Of a stretch of 64,000 nucleotides of DNA, positions 37,399 to 46,569 are shown piece after piece. The notes beneath the pieces were generated by a model. The model made no database searches. It was not told where the DNA came from and worked only from the letters and a program-made list of their open reading frames with translations. This stretch comes from Palsa-1447 sp964509885 (lineage in GTDB: Bacteria > Verrucomicrobiota > Verrucomicrobiia > Opitutales > Opitutaceae): contig CAZDZL010000001.1 in the NCBI GenBank assembly GCA_964509885.1, positions 1 to 64,000 on the forward strand, read 5' to 3'. Within the stretch, counting starts at the first letter, position 1. Each line of letters opens with the position of its first letter. The position numbers and the translations under genes were made by a program.

Positions 37399-39795
37399 CT
37401 ACGCCTTGGTCCCCGGCCATGCGAAGCTCCTGAGCTCGAACGGGGAGGCCGCAGGCTCCCCCTCCCTGAGGTGGTAGCAATGGTTGACCTCAAGGCCGGT
37501 GAAGACCTGCGTGGCCCCGGTGACCGGCCAGAAGACCTCCACCCCCTTCACGGACGCCGCCCTGCCGACGCCGATCTCCTGGCGAAGCGTGGCCGAGCCG
37601 AAGCTGCCCCCGCTGCCGACCGTCCGGTGGATCTCCCGCTCGCCGCCCTCCCCCGCGACAACGACCTTCACCCGCGCCCCGATGGCCGAGCGGTTTGTCT
37701 TCACCCCCTCAAGCCTCAGCTTGATCCAGTTGTTGCCGTGCCCCGGGTTGCGGAAGAGCTGGTTGTGGGCGTGGTCGCTCTCGACCGCGCCGCCGACCAC
37801 GGAGTAGATGTCCTGGGTGCCGCTGTTGTTGATGTCGCCGAAGGCTATCGCGTGGCCCTTCTGCAGCTGCCCGAACCCCCCGGACGTCGTCACGTCCTGG
37901 AACCTCCTGCCGCCGTCGTTGCGGAACATCCGGTTCGGGATGAGCACGGAGAGGTCCGGGTTGCCCGTCCCCACGTAGAAGTCGAGCCACCCGTCGTTGT
38001 CCAGGTCCCCGAAGTTGGCGCCCATCGTGAGAAGCATCTTGTCCACGCCGCACTCCCTGCTGGCATCGGTGAAGGTGCCGTCCCGGTTGTTGCGGTAGAG
38101 CTTCGCGCGCTGGCCCGAGTACGGCAGGCCGAGGTAGTCGGCCGCGATGTCGCCCACGTCGGCGATCGCGTAGCCGCAGATGAGGATGTCGTCCCACCCG
38201 TCGTTGTCGTAGTCGAAGAACCAGCAGGTGAACGTGCTTGGCGGCTCGGTCACGCCCGCGTCCCCGGCGACGTTCGTGAACCTCCACGGCGCGCGGGCGG
38301 AGGTGTCGGCGCCCGCCGGGCCGTCGTTCCGGAAGAGGATCTTCTCGCCGTCCAGCCGCGAGAGGAACAGGTCCGGACGCCCGTCCCTGTTGTAGTCGGC
38401 GCTCACCACCGCCTTGAAGAAGCCCACGGCGTTCACACCGTGCTCGGCCGCGCACTCGGTGAACGTCCCGTCGCCGTTGTTGCGGAAGAGCTCGCACGGG
38501 TTCGGGTCGCCCGCGGGGTCCTTGGACTCGTTCGCGATGAAGAGGTCGAGCCACCCGTCGTTGTTGTAGTCGAACCACACCGCCGCCTGGGTGGGGCGGA
38601 ACCTGAGGAGGCCCGCCTCCTCGGTCACGTCCGTGAAGGTCCCGTCCCCGTTGTTGCGCAGGAGCGAGCAGGGATAGTGGCCCTCGGTGCCGAGCCAGGC
38701 CCCCCTCAGGACCAGGACGTCCATGAACCCGTCGTTGTTGTAGTCGCAGTGGATCATGTTCAGGCCCCCGGTGAGGCCCGTGAGCCCGGCCTCCTCGGTG
38801 CGCTCCGTGAAGGTGCCGTCGCCGTTGTTGCGGAAGAGCCTCAGCTGCCCGTTCAGGCCCCAGGACGACACCATGAGGTCGAGGAACCCGTCGTTGTCGA
38901 AATCCTCGAGCACGAGGCCGCCGGCGAGGCCGTCCAGGTCGAGGCCCACGCTCCCCGCGATGTCCGGGAAGTGCCCGATATCGTGCTCCGACGCAAAGAG
39001 CTTCGGGTCGAGCAGCCACTCGGGGGGCACCTTCGCGGGGTATTCGCCGAGGGTCATGTAGGCGATGTTCAGCAGCCAGCGCGCCCGCAGGTCGCCCGGG
39101 TACTTGCCCAGCAGCTCCGTGAGGACGGCGACGGCACCGCGGGAGCCGCGCTGGAGGGTGTGCACGCCCTTGCCCTGGATCGGAAACATGCACGACTCCG
39201 AGTTGTGGTTGCCGACGCAGTTGTCGAGCTCGCCCATGCGCATGTAGCAGAGCGCCTGGAACGTGAGCCACTCCGGCTCGCGCCGCTCCTCGGGCGGCAC
39301 GTTGTCGTCGATCATCCTCTGGCGGATGATGTCGTACTGCTTCAAGCCGCCCTCGGGCTCCCCCGAGTCAAGCAGCTGCCAGGCGAGGCGCATCCTCAGC
39401 TGGAGGGTCTGCGCGGGATCCGTGGCCTTGGCCAGGAGTCCCCTCAGGAGCTCCGCCTGCTCGGTGTTGCGGAACGGATTGCGAAGCGGGTCGGCCTCGC
39501 GGGTGATCTTGGCCAGGAGGGCCACCATCTTGCGGGTGCTCTCAGGCTGCGTGAAGGCGCGGCGCGGCGCGGCGGGCGCGGTGCCTTGGGCCTTGAGGGC
39601 CTGGGCGAGCATCCCGGCGGGCAGCCCGAGGCCTGCGGCGAGGCCGAGGGAGCCCCGGATCGCCGACCACACGAAGGCGCGCCGGTCCATGCCCGCCCCG
39701 TCGGGCTCGGGAGCACCGGGCGGCGGGAATTCGGGGAAGGGCGACACCGTGGTCTGCGGACCCGTCCCCTGCCGCGATTGTTCCGGGTAGGCCAT
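37399..39795 (-). CDS. CRTAC1-like FG-GAP/UnbV protein with helical N-terminal region
   Basis: 798 residues. It opens with a Tat-like signal (DRRAFVWSAIRGSLGLAAG) and a helical segment (about 85-270), possibly TPR-like. Seven or so FG-GAP/VCBS repeats follow, each with a calcium loop (EDFDNDGFLDLMVS, CDYNNDGFMDVLVL, FDYNNDGWLDLFIAN, ADYNRDGRPDLFLS, GDLDNDGWLDFYVGTG) and the LFRNNGDGTFTE spacer. One C-terminal UnbV domain occupies about 680-770 (NRSAIGARVKVVV, GGSFGSATLRQEIG, VFWPVTG). It has a single module, unlike the three giant copies nearby. It is followed after 41 bp by the FKBP gene, so they probably form an operon. Confidence 0.88.
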   Translation of the reverse strand: MAYPEQSRQGTGPQTTVSPFPEFPPPGAPEPDGAGMDRRAFVWSAIRGSLGLAAGLGLPAGMLAQALKAQGTAPAAPRRAFTQPESTRKMVALLAKITREADPLRNPFRNTEQAELLRGLLAKATDPAQTLQLRMRLAWQLLDSGEPEGGLKQYDIIRQRMIDDNVPPEERREPEWLTFQALCYMRMGELDNCVGNHNSESCMFPIQGKGVHTLQRGSRGAVAVLTELLGKYPGDLRARWLLNIAYMTLGEYPAKVPPEWLLDPKLFASEHDIGHFPDIAGSVGLDLDGLAGGLVLEDFDNDGFLDLMVSSWGLNGQLRLFRNNGDGTFTERTEEAGLTGLTGGLNMIHCDYNNDGFMDVLVLRGAWLGTEGHYPCSLLRNNGDGTFTDVTEEAGLLRFRPTQAAVWFDYNNDGWLDLFIANESKDPAGDPNPCELFRNNGDGTFTECAAEHGVNAVGFFKAVVSADYNRDGRPDLFLSRLDGEKILFRNDGPAGADTSARAPWRFTNVAGDAGVTEPPSTFTCWFFDYDNDGWDDILICGYAIADVGDIAADYLGLPYSGQRAKLYRNNRDGTFTDASRECGVDKMLLTMGANFGDLDNDGWLDFYVGTGNPDLSVLIPNRMFRNDGGRRFQDVTTSGGFGQLQKGHAIAFGDINNSGTQDIYSVVGGAVESDHAHNQLFRNPGHGNNWIKLRLEGVKTNRSAIGARVKVVVAGEGGEREIHRTVGSGGSFGSATLRQEIGVGRAASVKGVEVFWPVTGATQVFTGLEVNHCYHLREGEPAASPFELRSFAWPGTKA

Positions 39796-39804
39796 GTTCC
39801 CGGC

Positions 39805-39832
39805 ATATTACGGCCGACGGGGCGGGTATGAA
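39805..39832 (-). promoter_or_regulatory. Possible promoter of the single-module CRTAC gene
   Basis: On the minus strand TTCATA (39832-39827), 16 nt, then TAATAT (39810-39805), ending 9 nt before the ATG at 39795. The -10 is fair and the -35 weak. The short distance to the ATG resembles that of the three giant CRTAC genes. Confidence 0.35.
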
Positions 39833-39880
39833 GTCCTTTTTCAAACCATTCGTCCCATAACGGCGCCTGCGCCCGGGCAC

Positions 39881-39914
39881 AAAAAAGTCCGGCGGCATTT
39901 CTGCCGCCGGACTT
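39881..39914 (-). terminator. Intrinsic terminator of the TonB-dependent receptor gene
   Basis: A perfect 13-bp stem (39885-39897 with 39902-39914, arms AAGTCCGGCGGCA and TGCCGCCGGACTT) closes a 4-nt loop. Read on the minus strand it is followed by TTTTTT (39886-39881). It lies 23 bp after the receptor stop codon and is the clearest intrinsic terminator in the window. Confidence 0.93.
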
Positions 39915-39937
39915 GAATCCTTTGACTCGGCTCCGAC

Positions 39938-42900
39938 TTAGAAGTCGAACGAGTTCTCGAGGCGCCAGCCCATGCCCTGCTGGATGCGGGCGAGGTACAG
40001 GCTGCCATCGGGGTTGTAACCGGAGGCCACCAGGTGGTCCTTCTCACCCACGCTCTGCAGGTTGAGCTGGATGCGCCAGTTGACGTTGCGGTACAGCTTC
40101 CGCGAGTACCCGATCCATGCGTCGAGGTGCGTGTCCGTCGAGCCCATGATCGGCTCGTTGACGTTCAGACCGCCCTGTGTGACGGCCAGCACGTTGGCGT
40201 AGTTCGGGTCCGTCGAGTTCACGTTCTTGAAGGTCGGGTCATACCTGTACCCGAGGATGCGCGCGGCCTCCATGCGGAGGGCGCCACCGATGAACCAGCC
40301 CTTGGCCGGACCGCGGTCGAACGTGTAGGTCGAGATCAGGTTGAGCCTCCAGGGCGAGACTTCGGGAGCCTCGTGACCCTGGTCGTTCAGCTGAACCGTC
40401 CAGGGGGCGACGATGCTGGAGTTCCAGTCACCGGCCAGGAGGTTTCCTGTGCACTGGTTACACCACATGCGGAGCTGTCCGGCGGGGCCGTTCAGGAATC
40501 CGGTCATCTGGCTGAGGAACACCTGCGTGATCGGGTCGATGTCCGAGTGCGTCGCATTCACATGCGAGTAGTTCATCGTGACATTCCAGTTCCTCGTCGG
40601 CTGGGCCGAGAGCTCGATCTCAACACCCTTGGAGAGGTTGTCGACCGTGGTCTGGTGGTCGCCGAAGTTGGAGCCGCCACCCGTGTTCGGGCCGCCCGAG
40701 TCGTTGGCGCCGTCGAGGTAACCCGAGGCCAGGAGGCCGGTCGACTTCGCGAGAAGAGGATTGATCGGGGGCGACAGGGCGTAGCTCGAGAAGAACGAGG
40801 CCGGGAAGGGATTGTTGATCCAGGCGTTCACAATGGCCGTTGAGGCATTGTTCGTCGCGATGTACTGCGGGCTGCCAGGGGCATAGCCGCTGCCTGCGCC
40901 GTAATCCCAGTAGTTGCTTCCGGGTGTGACGCTCGAGACACCGTTGCCCAGGTTGCCGCGGAGGCCGTCCTGGAGGGCGGTGGCCCACGCGTAGCCCCAG
41001 ATCATGCCGTCGGCGATGAAGTAGGCGTTCGAGCCGAGGCCGGCGATCGAGTTGCCGTTCGTCTCGCCGAGGCTCGCGTTCTTCACGAGGGTCTTGAACC
41101 AGTCCACCTTGAGGGTGATCTTGTCCGAGAGGGCCGTGACCACGAAGCCGTACTCCGTCGTTGTGCCGGAGGCGTTCGGGATCGGCAGGCCGGCGACGCT
41201 CAGGCGAGCGGCGTCAGGCTTGAAGTTCTCCGAGCGGTTGAGCAGGACGCTGAACGTCATGTCGCCAGGAAGCTTCGACATGAGCTCCTTGGGGAAGTGG
41301 TACACACCACCCCAGGTCTTGCTCCTGCCCGTGACATCCGTGCGGGACTGCAGGTTGTCCGGGTACTGCAGGCTGGTGAAGCCCGTGTTCGGATCCTGGA
41401 GGGCGTTCGTCTGGTAGTTCGTGACCTTGTCCTTGCGCCAGCCGATCGAGGGAACCAGGTCGCCGCCGAGCAGGTAGGCCTGCCAGGTGATGCCCTGTGA
41501 CTCGTCCGTGTAGCGCGTGCGGCTGGACGACGAGACCATGTCCGGCAGGTCGTTCGGGTTGCTCGCGTACATGTACGAGATCTGCTGGTTGGTCCAGCCG
41601 ACGTAGTTGGCCGGGTTGTTCTGCTGCGTCGACACGTTGGTCGTCGTGCCGTTCGTGGTGCTCGTGTACGTGTACGGCGCGGCCGGGTTGACATAGCCGG
41701 GGGCGTTCGGGTCCGTCGGCTTGTTCCAGGTCGAGTTGAAGTTGAGCGTCTGCTCGTGGACCGGGGGCGCGATGGTGTAGTTCAGGTTGTTCAGGTTCGC
41801 ACCCGTGGCGGACGAGGCATTGAGCAGGCTCGGGCCCGTGTAGACCAGGAACTCAAAGCTGCGGTTCGAGTTCTCGGTGTTGGCCGCATTGTTGTTCGTC
41901 GAGTTGCTCGTGGCGTAGTCCGGCGTCGTCGCGAACTCAGCGAACTGGTACGTGTTCTGGATGACGGTGTTCTTCTCGTACAGCCCGGTGAGGACGCTCT
42001 TGCCGAGCAGCCAGGTCATGGTCGGGTTGCTGAAGAAGTCCGTCGAGCGGAGCTCGCCGACCGGCGTGAAGCGGTAGGTCTGGCGGCTGGTCGTCGACAC
42101 GTAGTTGTTGTCCTCACCACCGGAGGTCGCGTTGGCGACGTACGGGCGGCCGAGGTTCGGGTTGGCCGCGCCGTTGGCGTACGTGACGTTTACGTCGACG
42201 TTGATGGCGTAGTTCTCACCCTCCAGGAAGGGCTCGTCGCCCTCCGTGTACTCCTGCTGGTCGTAGGCGAGCTCGAACGCGAGGCGGTCGTCGAAGAAGG
42301 ACTGGTCGATCGCGAAGTTGAACGCGGTCCAGTTCTTCCACTCGTGCTTGTTCGGGCCGTCGAGCAGCTTCTTGTAGAAGTTGAAGATCGACGGATCGGT
42401 GATGACGCGGTCGTTGTAGTACACGCCGCCGGGGACGGTCTTGAAGGGCTCGTTGCCGCCGTTCTGCGTGTCGTTAGCGCCGATGAAGTCGGCGATCAGG
42501 CTGAACGGGGGAATCGCGTCAGGACGGTAGGTCGAGATGCCGCCGATCGAGGCGCCGGGGGCGAGGCCTTCGTTGGCCTGCGCCGCGATGACCTTGATCG
42601 GTGTGCCCGAGGGGGCGAGCGCGCCCGAGATCGTGTTCAGGGCGAGGGGCGTTCCTTCGTAGTAGTTGATGACGTCAGGCCAGTAGGAGCGGCCCTGGGC
42701 AAAACCACCGAGCTGGAAGTAGTTGGCCGACTCGGGACCGCCGGAGGCGCCAGGCGTGTTCGGGCCCTGGGCTGTGACGTTCGAGTTGCTGAACTGGTTC
42801 TCCGTGATCTTGTTGTAACCGGGATTGGTCACGCCGCCGATGGTGAGCGAGCTCGAGAACCACGGTGTGATTTCGTCCGTCGGGGGAATGTCGCGGGGAT

Positions 42901-43774
42901 TGTCGGAGGTCTGGTGGCCCTTCTCGAAGCTGCCGCGGATGCTCGTGTGGCTGTCCTTGCCGAACAGCTTCGGGTCCAGGCGGAACGCGCCGTAGTAGCG
43001 GCTCGTGTTGTTGAACGCCGGGGACTGCTCGTACTTCTCGTTGTCCTGCAGGACCGCGATGCGGATCGCGAGCACGCCGGGGATGAGCTCCTGGTTGATG
43101 CTCACCGAGTCGCGAAGCGAGCCGTACTCGTCGAAGCGGTTCGTGATGTTGTACGAGTTGTTGAACGAGGCACCGTTGGTGCTGACGTTGATGATACCGG
43201 CCGGGCTGCCCGTGCCGAAGAGGATCGAGTTCGGTCCGCGCTGGAGGTCAACGCGACCCACGTCGAACGAGTCCCACGGAATGTCCGTCAGGAAGTAGTC
43301 GCGTGTGTTGTCGGCTGAATCCAGGCCGCGGACGCGGGTGCTGGTGTCGACCGTGTTTTCCTGGACGACCGCGCTGCCCGCGACACCCGAGAAGTTACCG
43401 CGGAGACCCGCGACTTCCGTGCTGGGCGTGTAAACGAGGAGGTCCTCGGCGTTCTTCGCGCCGGTGTCCTGCAGAAACTGCGTGGTGACGACGGAGATCG
43501 CCGAGGCGACGTCCTTGAGGTCGGTGCGGACGCGGGTGCCGGCCAGCGTGCTTGTCGCCTGGTAGCTTCCCTTGTCTTCCGAGGCGTCAACGACGAACGG
43601 GGAGAGCACTGTGGGCTCCTCCTGGGCCGGGGCGGCCGCAGTCGTCGTTGTCGTCGTTGTCGTCGTTGTATCCGTGGCGGTCTGAGCGACCGCGATTCGA
43701 GGCACTACCGCGAAACCAAGCGCTGATGTGACCGTGAGGGCACGAAGCAACGCCAGTGTACGATTAGCAGGCAT
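39938..43774 (-). CDS. TonB-dependent outer-membrane receptor (Verrucomicrobiota type)
   Basis: 1278 residues, very large for the family. A signal peptide (LALLRALTVTSALGFAVVPRIAVAQ) is followed by a Thr-rich linker with ten consecutive Thr, then a conserved N-terminal segment (VLSPFVVDASEDKGSYQATS, TLAGTRVRTDLKDVASAISV). The plug domain contains VVTTQFLQDTGAKNAEDLLV, and VDLQRGPNSILFGTGSPAGI is the canonical plug motif. The beta-barrel ends in ENSFDF with the C-terminal Phe needed for outer-membrane insertion. There is no SusD partner, as is usual outside Bacteroidota. It probably imports an oligosaccharide or siderophore; the neighbours do not settle which. It has its own promoter, structured leader and terminator. 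Confidence 0.95.
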   Translation of the reverse strand: MPANRTLALLRALTVTSALGFAVVPRIAVAQTATDTTTTTTTTTTAAAPAQEEPTVLSPFVVDASEDKGSYQATSTLAGTRVRTDLKDVASAISVVTTQFLQDTGAKNAEDLLVYTPSTEVAGLRGNFSGVAGSAVVQENTVDTSTRVRGLDSADNTRDYFLTDIPWDSFDVGRVDLQRGPNSILFGTGSPAGIINVSTNGASFNNSYNITNRFDEYGSLRDSVSINQELIPGVLAIRIAVLQDNEKYEQSPAFNNTSRYYGAFRLDPKLFGKDSHTSIRGSFEKGHQTSDNPRDIPPTDEITPWFSSSLTIGGVTNPGYNKITENQFSNSNVTAQGPNTPGASGGPESANYFQLGGFAQGRSYWPDVINYYEGTPLALNTISGALAPSGTPIKVIAAQANEGLAPGASIGGISTYRPDAIPPFSLIADFIGANDTQNGGNEPFKTVPGGVYYNDRVITDPSIFNFYKKLLDGPNKHEWKNWTAFNFAIDQSFFDDRLAFELAYDQQEYTEGDEPFLEGENYAINVDVNVTYANGAANPNLGRPYVANATSGGEDNNYVSTTSRQTYRFTPVGELRSTDFFSNPTMTWLLGKSVLTGLYEKNTVIQNTYQFAEFATTPDYATSNSTNNNAANTENSNRSFEFLVYTGPSLLNASSATGANLNNLNYTIAPPVHEQTLNFNSTWNKPTDPNAPGYVNPAAPYTYTSTTNGTTTNVSTQQNNPANYVGWTNQQISYMYASNPNDLPDMVSSSSRTRYTDESQGITWQAYLLGGDLVPSIGWRKDKVTNYQTNALQDPNTGFTSLQYPDNLQSRTDVTGRSKTWGGVYHFPKELMSKLPGDMTFSVLLNRSENFKPDAARLSVAGLPIPNASGTTTEYGFVVTALSDKITLKVDWFKTLVKNASLGETNGNSIAGLGSNAYFIADGMIWGYAWATALQDGLRGNLGNGVSSVTPGSNYWDYGAGSGYAPGSPQYIATNNASTAIVNAWINNPFPASFFSSYALSPPINPLLAKSTGLLASGYLDGANDSGGPNTGGGSNFGDHQTTVDNLSKGVEIELSAQPTRNWNVTMNYSHVNATHSDIDPITQVFLSQMTGFLNGPAGQLRMWCNQCTGNLLAGDWNSSIVAPWTVQLNDQGHEAPEVSPWRLNLISTYTFDRGPAKGWFIGGALRMEAARILGYRYDPTFKNVNSTDPNYANVLAVTQGGLNVNEPIMGSTDTHLDAWIGYSRKLYRNVNWRIQLNLQSVGEKDHLVASGYNPDGSLYLARIQQGMGWRLENSFDF
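43641..43667. repeat. Three tandem 9-bp repeats encoding the poly-Thr linker of the receptor
   Basis: GTCGTCGTT occurs three times head to tail on the plus strand (43641-43649, 43650-43658, 43659-43667), followed by a partial GTA. On the coding strand it encodes Thr-Thr-Thr units between signal peptide and plug. A 9-bp unit changes length without breaking the frame. Confidence 0.8.
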
Positions 43775-43810
43775 GTTTTGGTGTATTAGGACTTAGGGTT
43801 TGGGACATCG

Positions 43811-43840
43811 ACGGACAATTCTTGGTGGAGAATCGTCCGT
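43811..43840 (-). promoter_or_regulatory. Hairpin in the 5' leader of the TonB-dependent receptor mRNA
   Basis: In the minus-strand transcript 12 bases (43840-43829) pair with 12 bases (43822-43811), 11 Watson-Crick pairs and one G-U, around a CCACCA loop. The stem ends 36 nt before the ATG, and there is no Shine-Dalgarno sequence between. A further small palindrome GGGGTTTATACCCC (43902-43915) lies in the same leader. Possible roles are mRNA stability or translational control. Confidence 0.5.
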
Positions 43841-43941
43841 ATTCGGGGGTGAATCGTCAGCCGTTGGGGGTAAATCCAAGGAAAGCTGACGTGTAGACGG
43901 GGGGTTTATACCCCATCCCTGCCTGCGTGTGAATGAGTTAT

Positions 43942-43970
43942 TTTATACTTAAATTGAGAACTCTTGCCAA
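43942..43970 (-). promoter_or_regulatory. Sigma-70-type promoter of the TonB-dependent receptor gene
   Basis: On the minus strand TTGGCA (43970-43965), a 17-nt spacer, then TATAAA (43947-43942), in an AT-rich patch that stands out from the GC-rich surroundings. The -10 ends about 167 nt before the ATG, which leaves a long leader. It is the best consensus promoter in the window. Confidence 0.75.
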
Positions 43971-43993
43971 AAACGGGTTTTTTTGAACGTTCT

Positions 43994-46447
43994 TCACTCC
44001 ACACGGGTGCGGAGGTCGGCAGGGAGCAATTCGAGCGAAAGTGACCTCAGGGAGGGGTCTGCGATCTCCATCCCAAGCGCTTTTCGCAGCACATGGAGTC
44101 GGTAGAGCAGCGTGGTGCTGAGCGAGCGCAGCTTGTCCGCGTCGATCTCAGAGAGGCTTTCCTTCAGCCTCGGGCGGGCAAGGTCGACGCGGTGGGCCTG
44201 CGCGAGCACGACGGCTAGGCCCACTTTCTGGTCCCACTGCAGGTCCCGGTCGGCCCCCGCCGAGATGCGGCGCACAAGCAGGTCGATCGTCTTTGCGAAT
44301 TCGTCATTGTCGCTCGTGGCGTTCTGCACCTGGGCGCGTGCGAGGAGCGCGCCGAGGTCGGCGGGGAACCGCCTGAGCCCGCCGGCCGCCTTCGTGGCAA
44401 GCTCGAGCTGCCCCATGTCCACGAAATACTCCGCTATCCTGCTGAGCGCGGTCGCGTCGTCCTGCTCGTCGACGACCTCCAGGACGATGGCCGACTGGCC
44501 CTCGAACCCGGGGATTGTCGGCACCAGGTACGGCACGGGCTTGATCCACCGGGGCAGATTCCACTGGTGAAGCCGGTCGAGGAAGGTCCCGGAGACCTGT
44601 CCCGATCCGATCTGGGCGTAGGCGTCCATGAACGGGTCCCACGAGGGAATGATGAAATGCGTCACGCCGTGGACCCCGATCAGCTCCTGGGCCTCCTCGG
44701 GCGTCGTGGCGCTCAGGATGCGCACCGCGGACTGGAACCCGTCCCTGTCCTCCCAGCCGAAGGTCGCCAGCCCGCGCAGGCCCCCATAGTAATAGAGCGT
44801 GGTGGTCTGGTTGGGGGGCGCGATGACGACCCCGGAGGGCCCCGCATGGCTCGCCAGCCAGTAGGCCATGTCGCGCTCCACGAGGCCGACGACCTCGTCC
44901 TCGTTCAGGGGCGCCCCGGAGCGGACGTCCGCCGAGGGCCACAGCTGGACGGCGCCGGGGATGAGGACGAGGCCGGCAAAGGCGGCCGACACCCCGGCAA
45001 CCAGCCGCGGCCTGGGCGAACGGCGCAGGGCGGCGGCGGCCACCACGAGGAGCGCGAGGAGCGAAGCGTCCACGCCGTTCCACCAGCTGATCTGCCGGTA
45101 GGAGAAGGAGAGCGCGGCCAGGACGGGGCCGAAGGCCAGCGCGATCGGCAGGCGCATCGCGGCGCCGGGCATGCGCGGCAGCAAGAGGAGCGCCGCCGGG
45201 ACGGCGATCAAGAGAGGCAGGGCCGTGGCCCACGCGGCGGCCGTGAAGCCGTTCTGGAGCAGCCAGGCCCAGAGGTTTGGCGCCGCCGGCGCGTCGGACA
45301 GGAGGGAGAGCCTCATTGTCGGCAGCTCGACCGAGAGGAACCCGAAGCTGTGCTGGACCCACATCACAGCGGGGAGCGAGGCGAGCGCGGCCGCGGCGAG
45401 GAGCCAGCACGCGACCGACCTCAGGCTCCATCTCGGCTTGTCGCCCCCGATCCACGCGGTCGCCCGCGCGAGGATCTCCCCGGCGCCGATCCACGCCACG
45501 CCAAAGAGGGGATGCAGCGCGTGGAGCTCCCAGGCGCCCATGTGAGCGGGGAAATACTCGAGCATGTAGGCGGCGAGGCACGTCGAGGCGCCCGCCAGGC
45601 CCCAGGCCCGCCAGGGGAGCGGCCGGCGCGCCCCGGCCGGGTTCGCGCGGGCTGAGGCCCGGGAAAACCATGCGGCCAAGAGCGCGCCGAGGCCGATGCC
45701 GGCCAGGACCGGCATCTGCCGCGAGACGTTGACCCAGAGGGCGACGCCACCCAGGACGCCCCCGGCGACGAACCAGCGCCGGGTGGAGCCGCCGTCGTCC
45801 GGGGCCGCGGCGCCGGCAAGGAGCGGAAGCACGCTCCAGAGAGCGAGGAATCCGGCGAGCCCCAGGTCGTCGGGCACTCCCGGGATGAACTCCGAGGCGA
45901 ACGGGTAGAGAAGGGCGAGCGCGGCGGACGCGAGGGCCGCGGCGAGGGCACCGAAGCGCCAGGCGACGAAGGTGACCGTCAGCGCGCCGAACAGCAGAAG
46001 GAGAAGCGGGTCCGCGTAGAGCGCGGCCCACTCCAGCGAGGGGCCCGCGTGGGCCCGGGTGATGCCGTGGTACGTGAGCGAAACGAGGCCCAGCCACCAC
46101 CGGTAGGGCGACGCCGCGTACACCTCGCGCCCGGAAAGGGCGTCCTCGAAGTCGACGTGGCGAACCCGCAGCTCGCGGCGCGCGAGCATCTGGCGGGTCA
46201 GGTCGAGCCACTCGTAGCTCTCGTTGCGGTGTCCCGGCACGACCAGGCGGGGCTGCCACGCGGCGTCGCGCGCCTGGGCCTGGTCCGCGCCCGCCTGCGC
46301 GCCGGCCACCTCGGATACGTAGGTGACCCGGCGGGCGCGCACGGACGTCGTCCAGGCCGAGAACACAAGCGCGAGCAGCGGCACCGCAAGCCACGCGTAC
46401 CGGGAAAACCATGACGGGGTGCTCAATGGGGTCGTCGCGTCAGCCAC
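43994..46447 (-). CDS. STT3-like (GT-C fold) multi-pass membrane protein with C-terminal helical-repeat domain, copy 2
   Basis: 817 residues if translation starts at GTG 46447, which matches copy 1 (818 residues) almost exactly; the open frame continues upstream into the divergent gene's promoter, so the longer version is unlikely. It aligns with copy 1 throughout: HRNESYEW (73-80), HVDFEDALSGREV, ASPYRWWLGLVSLTYH, LYADPLLLLLFGA, and the ending SLELLPADLRTRVE. There are about 12 membrane helices, then a soluble TPR-like tail (about 620-817). It is divergent to the second giant CRTAC gene, as copy 1 is to the first. The proposed glycosyltransferase-like function is inferred from topology and the acidic first loop only. 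Confidence 0.74.
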   Translation of the reverse strand: MADATTPLSTPSWFSRYAWLAVPLLALVFSAWTTSVRARRVTYVSEVAGAQAGADQAQARDAAWQPRLVVPGHRNESYEWLDLTRQMLARRELRVRHVDFEDALSGREVYAASPYRWWLGLVSLTYHGITRAHAGPSLEWAALYADPLLLLLFGALTVTFVAWRFGALAAALASAALALLYPFASEFIPGVPDDLGLAGFLALWSVLPLLAGAAAPDDGGSTRRWFVAGGVLGGVALWVNVSRQMPVLAGIGLGALLAAWFSRASARANPAGARRPLPWRAWGLAGASTCLAAYMLEYFPAHMGAWELHALHPLFGVAWIGAGEILARATAWIGGDKPRWSLRSVACWLLAAAALASLPAVMWVQHSFGFLSVELPTMRLSLLSDAPAAPNLWAWLLQNGFTAAAWATALPLLIAVPAALLLLPRMPGAAMRLPIALAFGPVLAALSFSYRQISWWNGVDASLLALLVVAAAALRRSPRPRLVAGVSAAFAGLVLIPGAVQLWPSADVRSGAPLNEDEVVGLVERDMAYWLASHAGPSGVVIAPPNQTTTLYYYGGLRGLATFGWEDRDGFQSAVRILSATTPEEAQELIGVHGVTHFIIPSWDPFMDAYAQIGSGQVSGTFLDRLHQWNLPRWIKPVPYLVPTIPGFEGQSAIVLEVVDEQDDATALSRIAEYFVDMGQLELATKAAGGLRRFPADLGALLARAQVQNATSDNDEFAKTIDLLVRRISAGADRDLQWDQKVGLAVVLAQAHRVDLARPRLKESLSEIDADKLRSLSTTLLYRLHVLRKALGMEIADPSLRSLSLELLPADLRTRVE

Positions 46448-46528
46448 AAGTTTTGGGATCGGCCATGCAATCGGACCCCGGGGGATCAGGCAAGAAAAGT
46501 TGGTTCCGGCGCGCGGCCAAAACGTTCC

Positions 46529-46557
46529 TTGACTCGATGTTTGCGGCTTCGTCCCAT
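46529..46557 (+). promoter_or_regulatory. Shared CRTAC promoter element, copy 2
   Basis: TTGACT (46529-46534), 17 nt, then TCCCAT (46552-46557), ending 12 nt before the ATG at 46570. The spacer also shares TTTGCGG with copy 1. The element is otherwise as described for the first CRTAC gene. Confidence 0.55.
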
Positions 46558-46569
46558 TGCCGCCCTGCC

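Noticed and set aside
43974..43984. GGG followed by a T-run after the STT3-like copy 2 gene, considered as a terminator
   Set aside because: In the direction of that gene the tract reads as A's, and the adjacent GAACGTTC stem is only 4 bp; there is no terminator geometry.
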